Source: Breoghania sp037026715
GTDB lineage: Bacteria; Pseudomonadota; Alphaproteobacteria; Rhizobiales; Stappiaceae
Assembly (NCBI RefSeq): GCF_037026715.1
Contig: NZ_JBANCG010000005.1
Span: forward strand, 310,001-374,000
DNA: 64,000 nucleotides
Direction: 5' to 3'
The stretch's first letter is position 1. The number at the start of each line of letters is the position of its first letter. Below the pieces are notes generated by a model. The model made no database searches, was not told where the DNA came from, and was given only the letters and a program-made list of their open reading frames with translations. Positions 35,723-43,617 of the stretch are shown here, one piece after another. A program made the position numbers and the translations under genes.

Positions 35723-36259
35723 TTGGAGCGCTCGCAAGGCAAAGTTATCTGGATCACAGGGCTCTCTGGGGCTGGCAAGTCGACGCTCGCCGGTCTCGTC
35801 GCCAAGCAGCTTGGGTCCTCGGGCGAGCCCACCGTCCTGCTCGACGGTGACCAGTTGCGGGATGTCTTTGGGGCAACTGCGGTCAATCACGGCAAGGAAG
35901 GCCGGATGGCGCTGGCTTTCTGCTATGCGCGTCTTTGCAAGGTTCTGGCGTCTCAGGGGCTAACCGTCATCATCGCGACAATATCGATGTTTTCCGACAT
36001 CCACCGGTGGAACCGGGAAAACCTGCCGGGTTACGTCGAAGCTTACCTCAAGGTGCCCTTGGCAGAGCTGAAGCGGCGCGATCCCAAAGGCATATACCGC
36101 GACTTCGAGGCAGGGAGACTTGTCAACGTCGCAGGGCTCGATCTCGCGGTGGACGAGCCGGAAAACCCCGACTGGACCTTCGCGTTCGACGCGCCGAAGT
36201 CACCGCCTGCACTTGCCGACGAACTTCTCGCGATTGTGGAATCAAGGAACCGCCGATGA
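35723..36259 (+). CDS. CysC-like kinase, probable cytidine diphosphoramidate kinase
   Basis: A 178-residue P-loop kinase of the adenylyl-sulfate kinase family starting at TTG. It has Walker A GLSGAGKST (residues 13-21), VLLDGDQLRD, and RDPKGIYRDFEAGRLVNVAG near the C-terminus. The middle departs from APS kinases: the usual ENIRR and FISPF regions read NHGKEGRMALAFCYARL and ATISMFSDIHRWNRENLPGY. In Campylobacter the CysC homologue Cj1415 phosphorylates the 3'-OH of cytidine diphosphoramidate, not APS. No sulfurylase (cysD/cysN) is present, and the next four genes complete that pathway. The function is inferred from operon context. Its stop overlaps the methyltransferase start (ATGA). Confidence 0.75.
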   Translation: MERSQGKVIWITGLSGAGKSTLAGLVAKQLGSSGEPTVLLDGDQLRDVFGATAVNHGKEGRMALAFCYARLCKVLASQGLTVIIATISMFSDIHRWNRENLPGYVEAYLKVPLAELKRRDPKGIYRDFEAGRLVNVAGLDLAVDEPENPDWTFAFDAPKSPPALADELLAIVESRNRR

Positions 36260-37038
36260 ACAGGATGCTCCAAAAGGGCGACTTCACCGGTCTGGCCAGG
36301 GACTATTCGCAAAACCGGCCGGACTACTGTCCCTCTGTCCTAAATGGCCTGCTCGGCCTCCTGAACCGGCCGGCGGAGACTGTCGACTTCGTCGATGTCG
36401 GTGCGGGTACCGGCATCTGGACGCGGATGGTGAAGGCCTCGGGCGTGCGCTCGACGACCGCGATAGAGCCTAATGATGACATGCGCAAGAACGGCATCGC
36501 CGACAGCGCGGAAACCGGCATCCAATGGCTTGCCGGCAGTGCGGAGGAAACGGGTCTGCCGGACGCCAGCTGCGACTGGCTTTCCATGGCCTCAAGCTTC
36601 CATTGGGCGGATTTCGACACCGCCACCAGAGAATTTCACCGCGTTCTGCGCCCCGGCGGCCGCTTCACGGCCTTGTGGAACCCGCGCCTGATCGAAGTCA
36701 GTCCGATGCTGGTGGAAATCGAGGCGCATCTCGACACCCTGCGTCCGGACATCGAGCGCGTTTCCTCCGGGCGATCCGGGATCACCGCGACGCTCACCGA
36801 GCAGCTCTGGGCGTGTCCTTATTTCGAGGACGTGGTCTACATGGAAGGTCGGCATGTCATTCGCATGAGCCCGGAGCGCTACATTGGGGCCTGGCGCTCG
36901 GTCAACGATCTGCAGGTACAGCTCGGAGCGGAGAAGTTCGCAGCGTTCCTGACCTTCGTCGAAAACCGGATCGCCGGACTGGAGGAAATCGAGGCGACCT
37001 ATCTCACCCGCGCCTGGTCGGCGAGACGAACGGGCTGA
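36256..37038 (+). CDS. Class I SAM-dependent methyltransferase, probable phosphoramidate O-methyltransferase
   Basis: A 260-residue Rossmann-fold methyltransferase with motif I VDVGAGTGIWTRM (about residues 46-58), the acidic motif II TAIEPNDDM, and motif IV/V around CDWLSMASSFHWAD and LRPGGRFTALWNP. C. jejuni has two such genes (Cj1419, Cj1420) in the MeOPN cluster, which supply the O-methyl group; only one is present here. It overlaps the kinase gene by 4 bases and is followed after 5 bases by the next gene. Methylation of the phosphoramidate is inferred from context; the fold is certain, the substrate is not. Confidence 0.8.
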   Translation: MNRMLQKGDFTGLARDYSQNRPDYCPSVLNGLLGLLNRPAETVDFVDVGAGTGIWTRMVKASGVRSTTAIEPNDDMRKNGIADSAETGIQWLAGSAEETGLPDASCDWLSMASSFHWADFDTATREFHRVLRPGGRFTALWNPRLIEVSPMLVEIEAHLDTLRPDIERVSSGRSGITATLTEQLWACPYFEDVVYMEGRHVIRMSPERYIGAWRSVNDLQVQLGAEKFAAFLTFVENRIAGLEEIEATYLTRAWSARRTG

Positions 37039-37043
37039 TCCTC

Positions 37044-39359
37044 ATGGGCCGTCCATTCTCCACAAAGGCCGGCACTCTGGCATCGCTGTCGAGCGTTTTG
37101 CGCTCGGCTCGCATTGCGCCTTTGCTGACGTTCACCGTCGGGGAATGGCAAGAGGCCGCGACCAGGATCCTTGCCGAAATTCCGGCAAGGCTTGGGTCGG
37201 GGCCCTGGATCGTGAGGTCGAGCTGCCGGCGCGAGGATGGGGCCGAAGCCTCCAATGCGGGCGCCTTCCTGTCCGTCGCCAACGTCAGGACCGATGGCCT
37301 TACTGACGCGATCGAGGCGGTCGTTGCCTCCTATGGCGCGGCAATTTCGATCGACGAGGTCCTCGTTCAGCCGATGCTGCAGGAGATATTGCGATCCGGC
37401 GTCGCCTTCACCCACGATCCCACCACCTGTGCGCCCTACCGGCTGGTGAGCTGGTCCGACGGCGCGGACACGGCGTCGGTGACCGGTGGCGCGGGCGGCA
37501 AGACCTGGCAGCAGGCAGCCCTCTCCCCCTTGCCGCCACCACCGCACCTGGCCGGCGTCTTCCGGCTGCTGGAAGAGCTCTTGCAGATCTTCGGCGGCGT
37601 GCCGGTCGATTGCGAGTTCGCGGTGACGCGTGACGGCGATCAGGAAGCGCTGTGGCTTCTTCAGGCGCGCCCGCTCCTGATGGCCGGAACCCCGGAAAGC
37701 GAAAAGCGTCAGGCCGAGCGCCTTCAACGCATCCATGCCAAGGTCGCCCGCGGGATGGAATCTCACCCGTTTCTGATGGGCAAGCGCACGGTCTACGGCG
37801 TGATGCCGGACTGGAACCCGGCGGAGATCATCGGCGTCAGGCCGAAACCGCTTGCCCTGGCGCTCTATCGCGAACTAGTGACGGATGCGATCTGGGCCTA
37901 TCAGCGCCACAACTACGGCTACCGCAACCTGCGCAGCCATCCGCTGATGCCGCACTTCTTCGGCCTGCCCTATATCGACGTCAGGCTGTCGTTCAATTCG
38001 TTCATCCCGGCCGATCTCGAAGACCCGCTCGCAGGTCGCCTGGTCGACTATTACATCGACTGCCTGCTGAACGAGCCAACGCTGCACGACAAGGTCGAGT
38101 TCGAGATCGTCTTTTCCTGCTACACGCTCGACCTTCAACAGAGGATGTCACGGCTTGCCGATGCCGGCTTCTCGAAACGCGAGCAGGGCGAGATCGCCGA
38201 CAGCCTGCGCCGCCTGACCAACCGGATCGTGGATCCGAAGAAGGGCCTGTGGCGGTCGGATGCGGGAAAGCTCGACGTCCTGAATGCCCGTCGCGAGGCC
38301 CTGTTCTCGTCCTCAACGGATCCGGTCGAGCGCGTCTACTGGCTGCTGGAAGACGCCAAGCGTTATGGCACGCTGCCCTTTGCGGGGCTCGCCCGTGCCG
38401 GCTTCATCGCCGTCCAGATGCTGCGCTCGCTCGTCGCTGTCGGCGTGTTTTCGCAGGCCGATCATGATGCCTTCCTTGCCAGCGTTTCGACAGTTGGCGG
38501 GCAACTCGCGCACGACCGTGCAGCGCTCGGAAGGGAGGCGTTCCTCTCCCGCTATGGTCACCTGCGTCCCGGGACCTACGATATCCTTTCCCCCCGCTAC
38601 GACGAGGCGCCGGATCTCTATTTCGACTGGAACGAACGCCCGCCGGAGCCAAGGCACCAGCAACCCTTTTCGCTCACCCTGCCGCAGATGAGATCCATCG
38701 TTTCGCTTCTGGAAGATCACGCATTGCAGGCCGATCCCGTCGGCCTGTTCGATTTCATGCAGACCGGCATCGAGCAGCGCGAACTGGCGAAGTTCCATTT
38801 CACGCGCAATCTTTCCGATGCCCTCTCGCTGATTGCCGAGATCGGCGAGCAGCATGGCATTTCGCGCCAGGACATGGCCTACTGCGATATCGCCGCCATC
38901 AAGGAACTGCATGTGGCCGCCACGGATGCACGCGACGTCCTGAACCGCAGCATCGAGCTCGGCAAGACCCGATATGCCGAGACGCTTGCCGCATCCCTGC
39001 CGCCGGTGATCAGCCATCCCGATGACATCTGGGCCTTCGAGTGGCCGGAAACGACCCCCAATTACATCACCCAGAAGGAAGTGACGGCACCGGTCGTTCA
39101 GTGCGGCGACAGGCAGGTGCTCGCCGGAGCGGTCGTCTGCATCCCGAACGCGGATCCGGGCTTCGACTGGCTGTTTTCCTATCCGATCGCCGGGCTCATC
39201 ACCGCCTGGGGCGGCGCAAATTCGCACATGGCGATCCGTGCCGGTGAAATCGGGCTTCCGGCCGTCATCGGGGCGGGCGAGGAACTTTTCCGGCGCTGGT
39301 CGAGCGCCCGTCGTCTCCACATCGATTGCGCCGGCCGCCGGGTCGAGGTTCTGCAGTGA
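37044..39359 (+). CDS. ATP-grasp/phosphohistidine kinase, probable L-glutamine kinase (PEP-synthase-like)
   Basis: A 771-residue protein built like PEP synthase/PPDK but with a different centre. The N-terminal nucleotide-binding domain has VRSSCRREDGAEASNAGAF (about residues 57-75), SGVAFTHDP and LWLLQARPLL (about 208-217). The long middle region (about 220-690) is unlike PEP synthase. The C-terminal swivelling domain has GGANSHMAIRAGEIGLPAV, placing the phospho-acceptor His at residue 728. Size and plan match Cj1418, the L-glutamine kinase that uses ATP to make L-glutamine phosphate, AMP and phosphate, the first step of phosphoramidate synthesis. I chose the ATG at 37044; the frame is open far upstream over the methyltransferase gene. 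Automatic annotation would likely say PEP-utilising enzyme. Confidence 0.78.
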   Translation: MGRPFSTKAGTLASLSSVLRSARIAPLLTFTVGEWQEAATRILAEIPARLGSGPWIVRSSCRREDGAEASNAGAFLSVANVRTDGLTDAIEAVVASYGAAISIDEVLVQPMLQEILRSGVAFTHDPTTCAPYRLVSWSDGADTASVTGGAGGKTWQQAALSPLPPPPHLAGVFRLLEELLQIFGGVPVDCEFAVTRDGDQEALWLLQARPLLMAGTPESEKRQAERLQRIHAKVARGMESHPFLMGKRTVYGVMPDWNPAEIIGVRPKPLALALYRELVTDAIWAYQRHNYGYRNLRSHPLMPHFFGLPYIDVRLSFNSFIPADLEDPLAGRLVDYYIDCLLNEPTLHDKVEFEIVFSCYTLDLQQRMSRLADAGFSKREQGEIADSLRRLTNRIVDPKKGLWRSDAGKLDVLNARREALFSSSTDPVERVYWLLEDAKRYGTLPFAGLARAGFIAVQMLRSLVAVGVFSQADHDAFLASVSTVGGQLAHDRAALGREAFLSRYGHLRPGTYDILSPRYDEAPDLYFDWNERPPEPRHQQPFSLTLPQMRSIVSLLEDHALQADPVGLFDFMQTGIEQRELAKFHFTRNLSDALSLIAEIGEQHGISRQDMAYCDIAAIKELHVAATDARDVLNRSIELGKTRYAETLAASLPPVISHPDDIWAFEWPETTPNYITQKEVTAPVVQCGDRQVLAGAVVCIPNADPGFDWLFSYPIAGLITAWGGANSHMAIRAGEIGLPAVIGAGEELFRRWSSARRLHIDCAGRRVEVLQ

Positions 39360-39982
39360 GCATCATCGCCGTCAGTCAGCGCGTTGACGACTTTCCCGAT
39401 CGCCGCGAACGCCGTGACGCCACAGACCAGCGCCTCATGGCATTTCTTGCCACCTCCGGTTTGCAACCGGTTGCAATTCCGAACGGCCTTGTTCCCGACA
39501 TGGTCAGTGACGATGAAAGGCGCCGCGCGCTCGATCTCTGGATTGCAGCGATCCGGCCGAGCGCACTCGTCCTTTCCGGCGGAAACGACATCGGCAGCTG
39601 CCCGGACCGGGATCTGACGGAAAGCCATCTGCTGGATCTGGCGGCCAGGAACCCGCTCCCCGTGCTCGGCATCTGCCGCGGCATGCAGATGATGGCCGTG
39701 CATGCCGGAACTGCCCTCAAGACCGTCGACGGGCATGTGCGAACCCGGCACAGATTGAGAGAGGGCGCGGATGGCGAGGTCAACAGCTATCACACGCTTT
39801 CGCTTTCCGGCTGCCCGGACGGGTTCATGGTCACGGCGCGTGCCGGGGACGGGGAAATCGAGGCGATCCGACATCGAAACCAGCCGTGGGAGGGCTGGAT
39901 GTGGCACCCGGAGCGGGAAGCGCCCTTCGCCGAAACAGACATTGCCAACCTGCGCACGCTTTTCGCCGGCTGCCATGCCTGA
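39356..39982 (+). CDS. Class-I amidotransferase-like hydrolase, probable gamma-glutamyl-CDP-amidate hydrolase
   Basis: A 208-residue peptidase C26/GATase-1-like protein starting at GTG inside the stop codon of the kinase gene. The nucleophile elbow is GICRGMQMM (Cys107) and the His-x-Glu of the triad is in WHPERE (His184, Glu186); LSGGNDIG supplies the oxyanion turn. The Campylobacter counterpart Cj1417 cleaves glutamate from CDP-L-glutamine, leaving CDP-amidate. Alone it would be called a gamma-glutamyl-GABA hydrolase-like protein; the neighbours favour the CDP-glutamine substrate. Confidence 0.78.
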   Translation: MSIIAVSQRVDDFPDRRERRDATDQRLMAFLATSGLQPVAIPNGLVPDMVSDDERRRALDLWIAAIRPSALVLSGGNDIGSCPDRDLTESHLLDLAARNPLPVLGICRGMQMMAVHAGTALKTVDGHVRTRHRLREGADGEVNSYHTLSLSGCPDGFMVTARAGDGEIEAIRHRNQPWEGWMWHPEREAPFAETDIANLRTLFAGCHA

Positions 39983-40024
39983 GCCTGTTTTGCCCTCTCT
40001 CCCTTGCCGAAAGGAGCTCTTGCG

Positions 40025-40747
40025 ATGAAGGCCGTCATTCTCGCCGCCGGCCGCGGCAGCCGCATGGGCGGATTGACCGCAGAAAGCCCCAAGTGCCTCG
40101 TCGCGTATCGCGGCAAGTCCCTGCTCGACTGGCAGCTTGAGGCCCTTCGCGAAGCCGGCGTCGAGGAAATCGGCATCGCCACCGGCTACAGGCGCGAGAT
40201 GCTGGCCGATCGCGGCCTTGCAGAATTCCACAATCCGCGCTGGGCTGAGACCAACATGGTGAGTTCGCTGGAAGCGGCGACAGACTGGTTGTCGTCGGGT
40301 CCCTGCATTGTCTCCTACTCCGACATCTTCTATGACGCCGAAGCCGTGCGCGCGTTGATCGAAACCGATGCGCCCTTGGCCATCACCTACGACACGAACT
40401 GGCTGGAGCTGTGGAAGAAGCGGTTCGGCGACCCGCTGCTCGATGCGGAAACCTTCCGGCTCAACGGAGACGGCACGCTGGCCGAAATCGGCAACAAGCC
40501 GAGCCGTGTCGAAGATATCGAGGGCCAGTACATGGGGCTCCTGCGCTTCACGCCGGAGAGCTGGACGGAAGTTCAGCGTCTTCGCCGCACGATGCCGGTC
40601 GGCGATCGCGACCGCATGCACATGACTGGAACGCTGCAGAAGATCATTCAGGCCGGCAGGATCGCAATTCACACCGTGCCCTATGACCGGGAATGGGGCG
40701 AGATCGATACCGCTGAAGATCTCGCCAGCTATTCGGACGCTCGCTAG
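40025..40747 (+). CDS. Sugar-phosphate-type nucleotidyltransferase, probable CTP:phosphoglutamine cytidylyltransferase
   Basis: A 240-residue GT-A-like nucleotidyltransferase: LAAGRGSRMGGLTAESPKCL (about 6-25) binds nucleotide, VSYSDIFYD (Asp100) and GEIDTAEDL near the C-terminus supply metal ligands. A strong AAGGAG site (40011-40016) lies eight bases before the ATG at 40025. The family includes choline-phosphate cytidylyltransferases (LicC) and Cj1416, which couples CTP to L-glutamine phosphate to give CDP-L-glutamine. The presence of the kinase and hydrolase next door makes the Cj1416 role the best reading; LicC-like activity is the alternative. Confidence 0.77.
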   Translation: MKAVILAAGRGSRMGGLTAESPKCLVAYRGKSLLDWQLEALREAGVEEIGIATGYRREMLADRGLAEFHNPRWAETNMVSSLEAATDWLSSGPCIVSYSDIFYDAEAVRALIETDAPLAITYDTNWLELWKKRFGDPLLDAETFRLNGDGTLAEIGNKPSRVEDIEGQYMGLLRFTPESWTEVQRLRRTMPVGDRDRMHMTGTLQKIIQAGRIAIHTVPYDREWGEIDTAEDLASYSDAR

Positions 40748-40755
40748 GAGGAGAC

Positions 40756-42741
40756 ATGGAGACCGTATTGGACGCAGCATCGATCGAAGCTTGCGCCCGT
40801 CCCCTGTATCTGCAGGGAGCCTTGGACGAGGCCGTCGCCGAAGTCGACAAGATACTCTCCGACGGAAAGCTTCTTACCGCGGCAAGTCTCCTCAGTGCCG
40901 AAATCCTGCTCACGGCAGATCGCCCCGAGGAGGCGCTGTCCGCGCTGACATTCGCGTTGGCCAATACACCGGAAACACTCATTGACTATCGTCGAGCGGG
41001 GCGGGTCTATCTCGGGGCGCTTCGGCATGTGACCCCTGACGGGGCTGCCGAAATCATCCGAAGAGACCTGCTCAGGGCCAATTTCGGAGCGTCTGCCAAG
41101 CGGCACCGGCCGCTCCGCACTCCAGAAAATGGCCTAGTGAGCAAGCCCGGGCTCGCGCTGACTCTCTGGAGCCACTTTGTCAATTTCCGAACAGCCGCCA
41201 AGGCGAACGAACCTCTGCGCCCGGCAGCCGATTGTCTAGAAAGCAATCACCTCGGGCTCGCCGCGTCTCTGCTGAGACACTTCAACAATCCACGTATCCG
41301 CTACGATACGTATGGCCTCATGGCGGCGTGTTTTCCACGGCCCGGGGCCGGTAGCGCGTTCAAAAAGCGTAGTTCCATTCCCAGCCTTGAGATCGTTGCC
41401 GATTACATCGACGACACCTTGTGCCGCGAGACGATCGACGAAGATCGGTTGTCCGCCTTTGTCCGCGACAATGCAGATATGCCGGTCCTGATCCTGTTCC
41501 TGATGATGAGCGGCATCAACAGCGCGCGCCACCGGCAGCCTTCTGGTGGCGAGAAGAAAACACTGTGGCTGGAAAACACATGGCAATCGCGCTGGCTAAT
41601 CGACATCGTGGCGGAACGGTTCGCGACCGCCGCAGATATCACCGTCTTCTCACGCTATCCCCTCGTTGCGGCGGCCAGTGAAGGCAAAGTCGCCTACCTC
41701 TCTGTCTGGTTCGGCGCAACGGTGCCCGGAAACGTCGATGTCGTCCTGTCCACCGACGATTTCCTCGAAGACCTCATTGAAAACACGTGCACGCAAAGAA
41801 TTCTGGTACCCCACGGGCAGCTCTGGCACATCTATTCCTACGACTGGACACGTGCCGAGCAGAGTGAGGCGACAAGGGCCCACATCGCCGCCACCGGCGC
41901 GCTGCGGTTCCGCGGTCGGTGCGACTACGTCCTGATCCCGCAACCGGAGAGCTATCTCGAAGATTGCGCGCACGACCCGCGGACGACCAACAACCGGTTT
42001 ATCGAAAGCGCTGAAATTCAAAGCGAAGCGGCCTGCAGAAGAAACACTCCCACCCTGCTGGCCCCCCTGGATGACAGACCTCAGGCTCCCGATGTTCGGG
42101 TTGTCAGCACAGGACACCCTCGGCTCGATAGAGTCATCACCCGATGCAGAGAACGAGAAACGTCCGAACGCATTGCACTGATCGCACCGCGCGGACTATT
42201 CACACTGCCGCCGGATCGGCGCGACTGGTACGTGTCCGCGCTCGAAACCACTATCGCACGACTTCTGCAAAGCCATCCCGAATACCGGGTCGTCTTCAGG
42301 GAGATTCCGGGAAGCCTCGGTTACGAGATGATCCGCAAGCGCTTCGCGGCCGACGTGAACTTCGAATATTCGAGCGTCCCCGACTACGTCGAGCAGTACG
42401 CCCAATCGGCCTTACTGATCACGGACGGCTCTTCGGTCTTGTATTCCTTCTCGATGTCGCGGCTCAGACCGGTGATCGTCCTCGATCCGAAAGTGGACGG
42501 GCTCAACCGCACCATCTATGGTGCGACGATCGGCGAGGCGGACCTGATCGATGATGCCGTTGCCGATTGCCTTACACGTCAGGACGCCATTCGCGAGGCA
42601 CTGAGCGCCTTCCGCGAGCAGAACCTCGCCAATCCCGAAAAGAGCCTCGAAAGGATAATCGACGTCACGTCGGCAATTCTGGCCGGGCAGCCAGTAGAGG
42701 CGCTTTCTGTCCGGTTCAGGCCGGATGACAGGTCGGCATAG
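40756..42741 (+). CDS. Large TPR-like/glycerophosphotransferase-like protein, candidate phosphoramidate transferase
   Basis: A 661-residue protein with no signal or membrane helix. The first about 110 residues are paired amphipathic helices resembling TPRs (ARPLYLQGALDEAVAEVDKI, SAEILLTADRPEEALSALTF). The C-terminal half reads like a GT-B/TagB-TagF CDP-glycerol glycerophosphotransferase: LVPHGQLWHIY, VVSTGHPRLDRV, ALIAPRGLFTLPPDRRDWY, RVVFREIP, LITDGSSVLYSFSM followed by RPVIVLDP. It starts 8 bases after the nucleotidyltransferase with AGGAGG upstream. As the last operon gene it is the natural candidate to move (methyl)phosphoramidate from its CDP carrier onto a glycan, as Cj1421/Cj1422 do. 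That role is inference. Confidence 0.6.
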   Translation: METVLDAASIEACARPLYLQGALDEAVAEVDKILSDGKLLTAASLLSAEILLTADRPEEALSALTFALANTPETLIDYRRAGRVYLGALRHVTPDGAAEIIRRDLLRANFGASAKRHRPLRTPENGLVSKPGLALTLWSHFVNFRTAAKANEPLRPAADCLESNHLGLAASLLRHFNNPRIRYDTYGLMAACFPRPGAGSAFKKRSSIPSLEIVADYIDDTLCRETIDEDRLSAFVRDNADMPVLILFLMMSGINSARHRQPSGGEKKTLWLENTWQSRWLIDIVAERFATAADITVFSRYPLVAAASEGKVAYLSVWFGATVPGNVDVVLSTDDFLEDLIENTCTQRILVPHGQLWHIYSYDWTRAEQSEATRAHIAATGALRFRGRCDYVLIPQPESYLEDCAHDPRTTNNRFIESAEIQSEAACRRNTPTLLAPLDDRPQAPDVRVVSTGHPRLDRVITRCRERETSERIALIAPRGLFTLPPDRRDWYVSALETTIARLLQSHPEYRVVFREIPGSLGYEMIRKRFAADVNFEYSSVPDYVEQYAQSALLITDGSSVLYSFSMSRLRPVIVLDPKVDGLNRTIYGATIGEADLIDDAVADCLTRQDAIREALSAFREQNLANPEKSLERIIDVTSAILAGQPVEALSVRFRPDDRSA

Positions 42742-42884
42742 AGGTTCATTCGAAAAGACGCGCCCGGCGCAATGTTTAATTGTTGCCTCCGTGACCAGGT
42801 CTGATCGGGGCGGGCAGTCAAGAGGTCAGATGTCAAACGGAGTGGCAGGGCGCCCCTACTCCAAGTCCCTCAACCAGCGGCGAA

Positions 42885-42950
42885 CTAGGCCAAAGTTGCA
42901 ACTCCGAAAAACGCAGCGGCCACCGCCGCGAGTAGCGCGAGGCGGATCAC
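42885..42950 (-). CDS. Tiny hydrophobic peptide at the end of the lysis region
   Basis: A 21-residue frame (GTG start; reads MIRLALLAAVAAAFFGVATLA) whose start overlaps the stop of the preceding gene by 4 bases, the same coupling used through the phage late operon. The peptide is one basic residue plus a hydrophobic helix. It could be a small membrane peptide modulating lysis, or a chance frame. Confidence 0.35.
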   Translation of the reverse strand: MIRLALLAAVAAAFFGVATLA

Positions 42951-43333
42951 AGGCCCAACTTCGCCCGGATCACATCCCAAGCCCAGATCAGGAAGGCCAC
43001 CACGGACGCCCCGGCCACGCCGGCGATCGCGAGCCACGTCATTCCCGCGAATTTCCAGCGCCGCACCTCATCGATCACCGGCATTACCTCGCGCTCGATT
43101 TTCCCGTCTGCAGCGTCGGCAGCCTTCCGCGCACCGTCGGCCGCGGCAGCGGCGCGAACGGCGACGGCCCGTGTTTCCTCGATGCTGCGATACATTTCCT
43201 TTCGGCTGGCCGCGGTCTTGTCTGCCTCGCTCGCCATGTTCTGCTTGATGTCGGCGATGTCGCCATGCACGCCTTCCATCAGTCCGGTGAGACGGCCGAT
43301 TTTTTCAAGGATCTCGTGCGTCGGATCGCTCAT
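42947..43333 (-). CDS. Phage coiled-coil protein with C-terminal membrane anchor
   Basis: A 128-residue protein with a charged, Ala-rich helical region (about residues 5-85, including DIKQNMASEADKTAAS and AAADGARKAADAAD) and one hydrophobic helix near the C-terminus (about 97-117). Layout resembles DUF1515-like proteins near holins in rhizobial phages. It overlaps the Rz1-like gene by 4 bases. A role in lysis control or envelope attachment is inferred from place only. Confidence 0.6.
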   Translation of the reverse strand: MSDPTHEILEKIGRLTGLMEGVHGDIADIKQNMASEADKTAASRKEMYRSIEETRAVAVRAAAAADGARKAADAADGKIEREVMPVIDEVRRWKFAGMTWLAIAGVAGASVVAFLIWAWDVIRAKLGL

Positions 43334-43617
43334 TTTCCAGATCCCCTCACGTCGCCGAACTCGGCGCGCACGTCATCGTAAAACGCCGCCCACCCTGCCC
43401 GCTTGCCCTCGCACTCCGCCAACGCCACGCGGTGGCGGAGCGCGTCCCGGCCCTTGTCGCCGCTCACGCCGGGGTCTCGGCACGGCACTGTGAGGTCAGT
43501 TTCCGGCGCCGGCAGATGCGGGCGCACGGATCCGGATGTCTCGCATCCGCCGGCGATAATCGGGATCGTCAGGACAAGCGGCAACATCGCCCGTCGCCAG
43601 CGCACGCTCGTAATCAT
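43330..43617 (-). CDS. Putative outer-membrane spanin subunit (Rz1-like lipoprotein)
   Basis: A 95-residue protein with a basic N-terminus, hydrophobic stretch and lipobox (LTIPIIAGGC), so it should be lipidated at Cys25 and sent to the outer membrane. It is Pro-rich just after the Cys and then helical. Its first 122 bases overlap, in another frame, the end of the upstream Rz-like gene, the classical Rz/Rz1 arrangement. The ATG at 43587 is a possible shorter start. Confidence 0.65.
   Translation of the reverse strand: MITSVRWRRAMLPLVLTIPIIAGGCETSGSVRPHLPAPETDLTVPCRDPGVSGDKGRDALRHRVALAECEGKRAGWAAFYDDVRAEFGDVRGSGK

Noticed and set aside
35723..36259. Sulfate assimilation gene cysC
   Set aside because: No cysD/cysN/cysH nearby, altered substrate-region motifs, and the four following genes fit a phosphoramidate pathway instead.
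42742..42884. Prophage attachment site repeated from the tRNA-Lys 3' end
   Set aside because: No matching repeat of the tRNA end was found here by eye; the true att core needs the other prophage end, which is outside the window.
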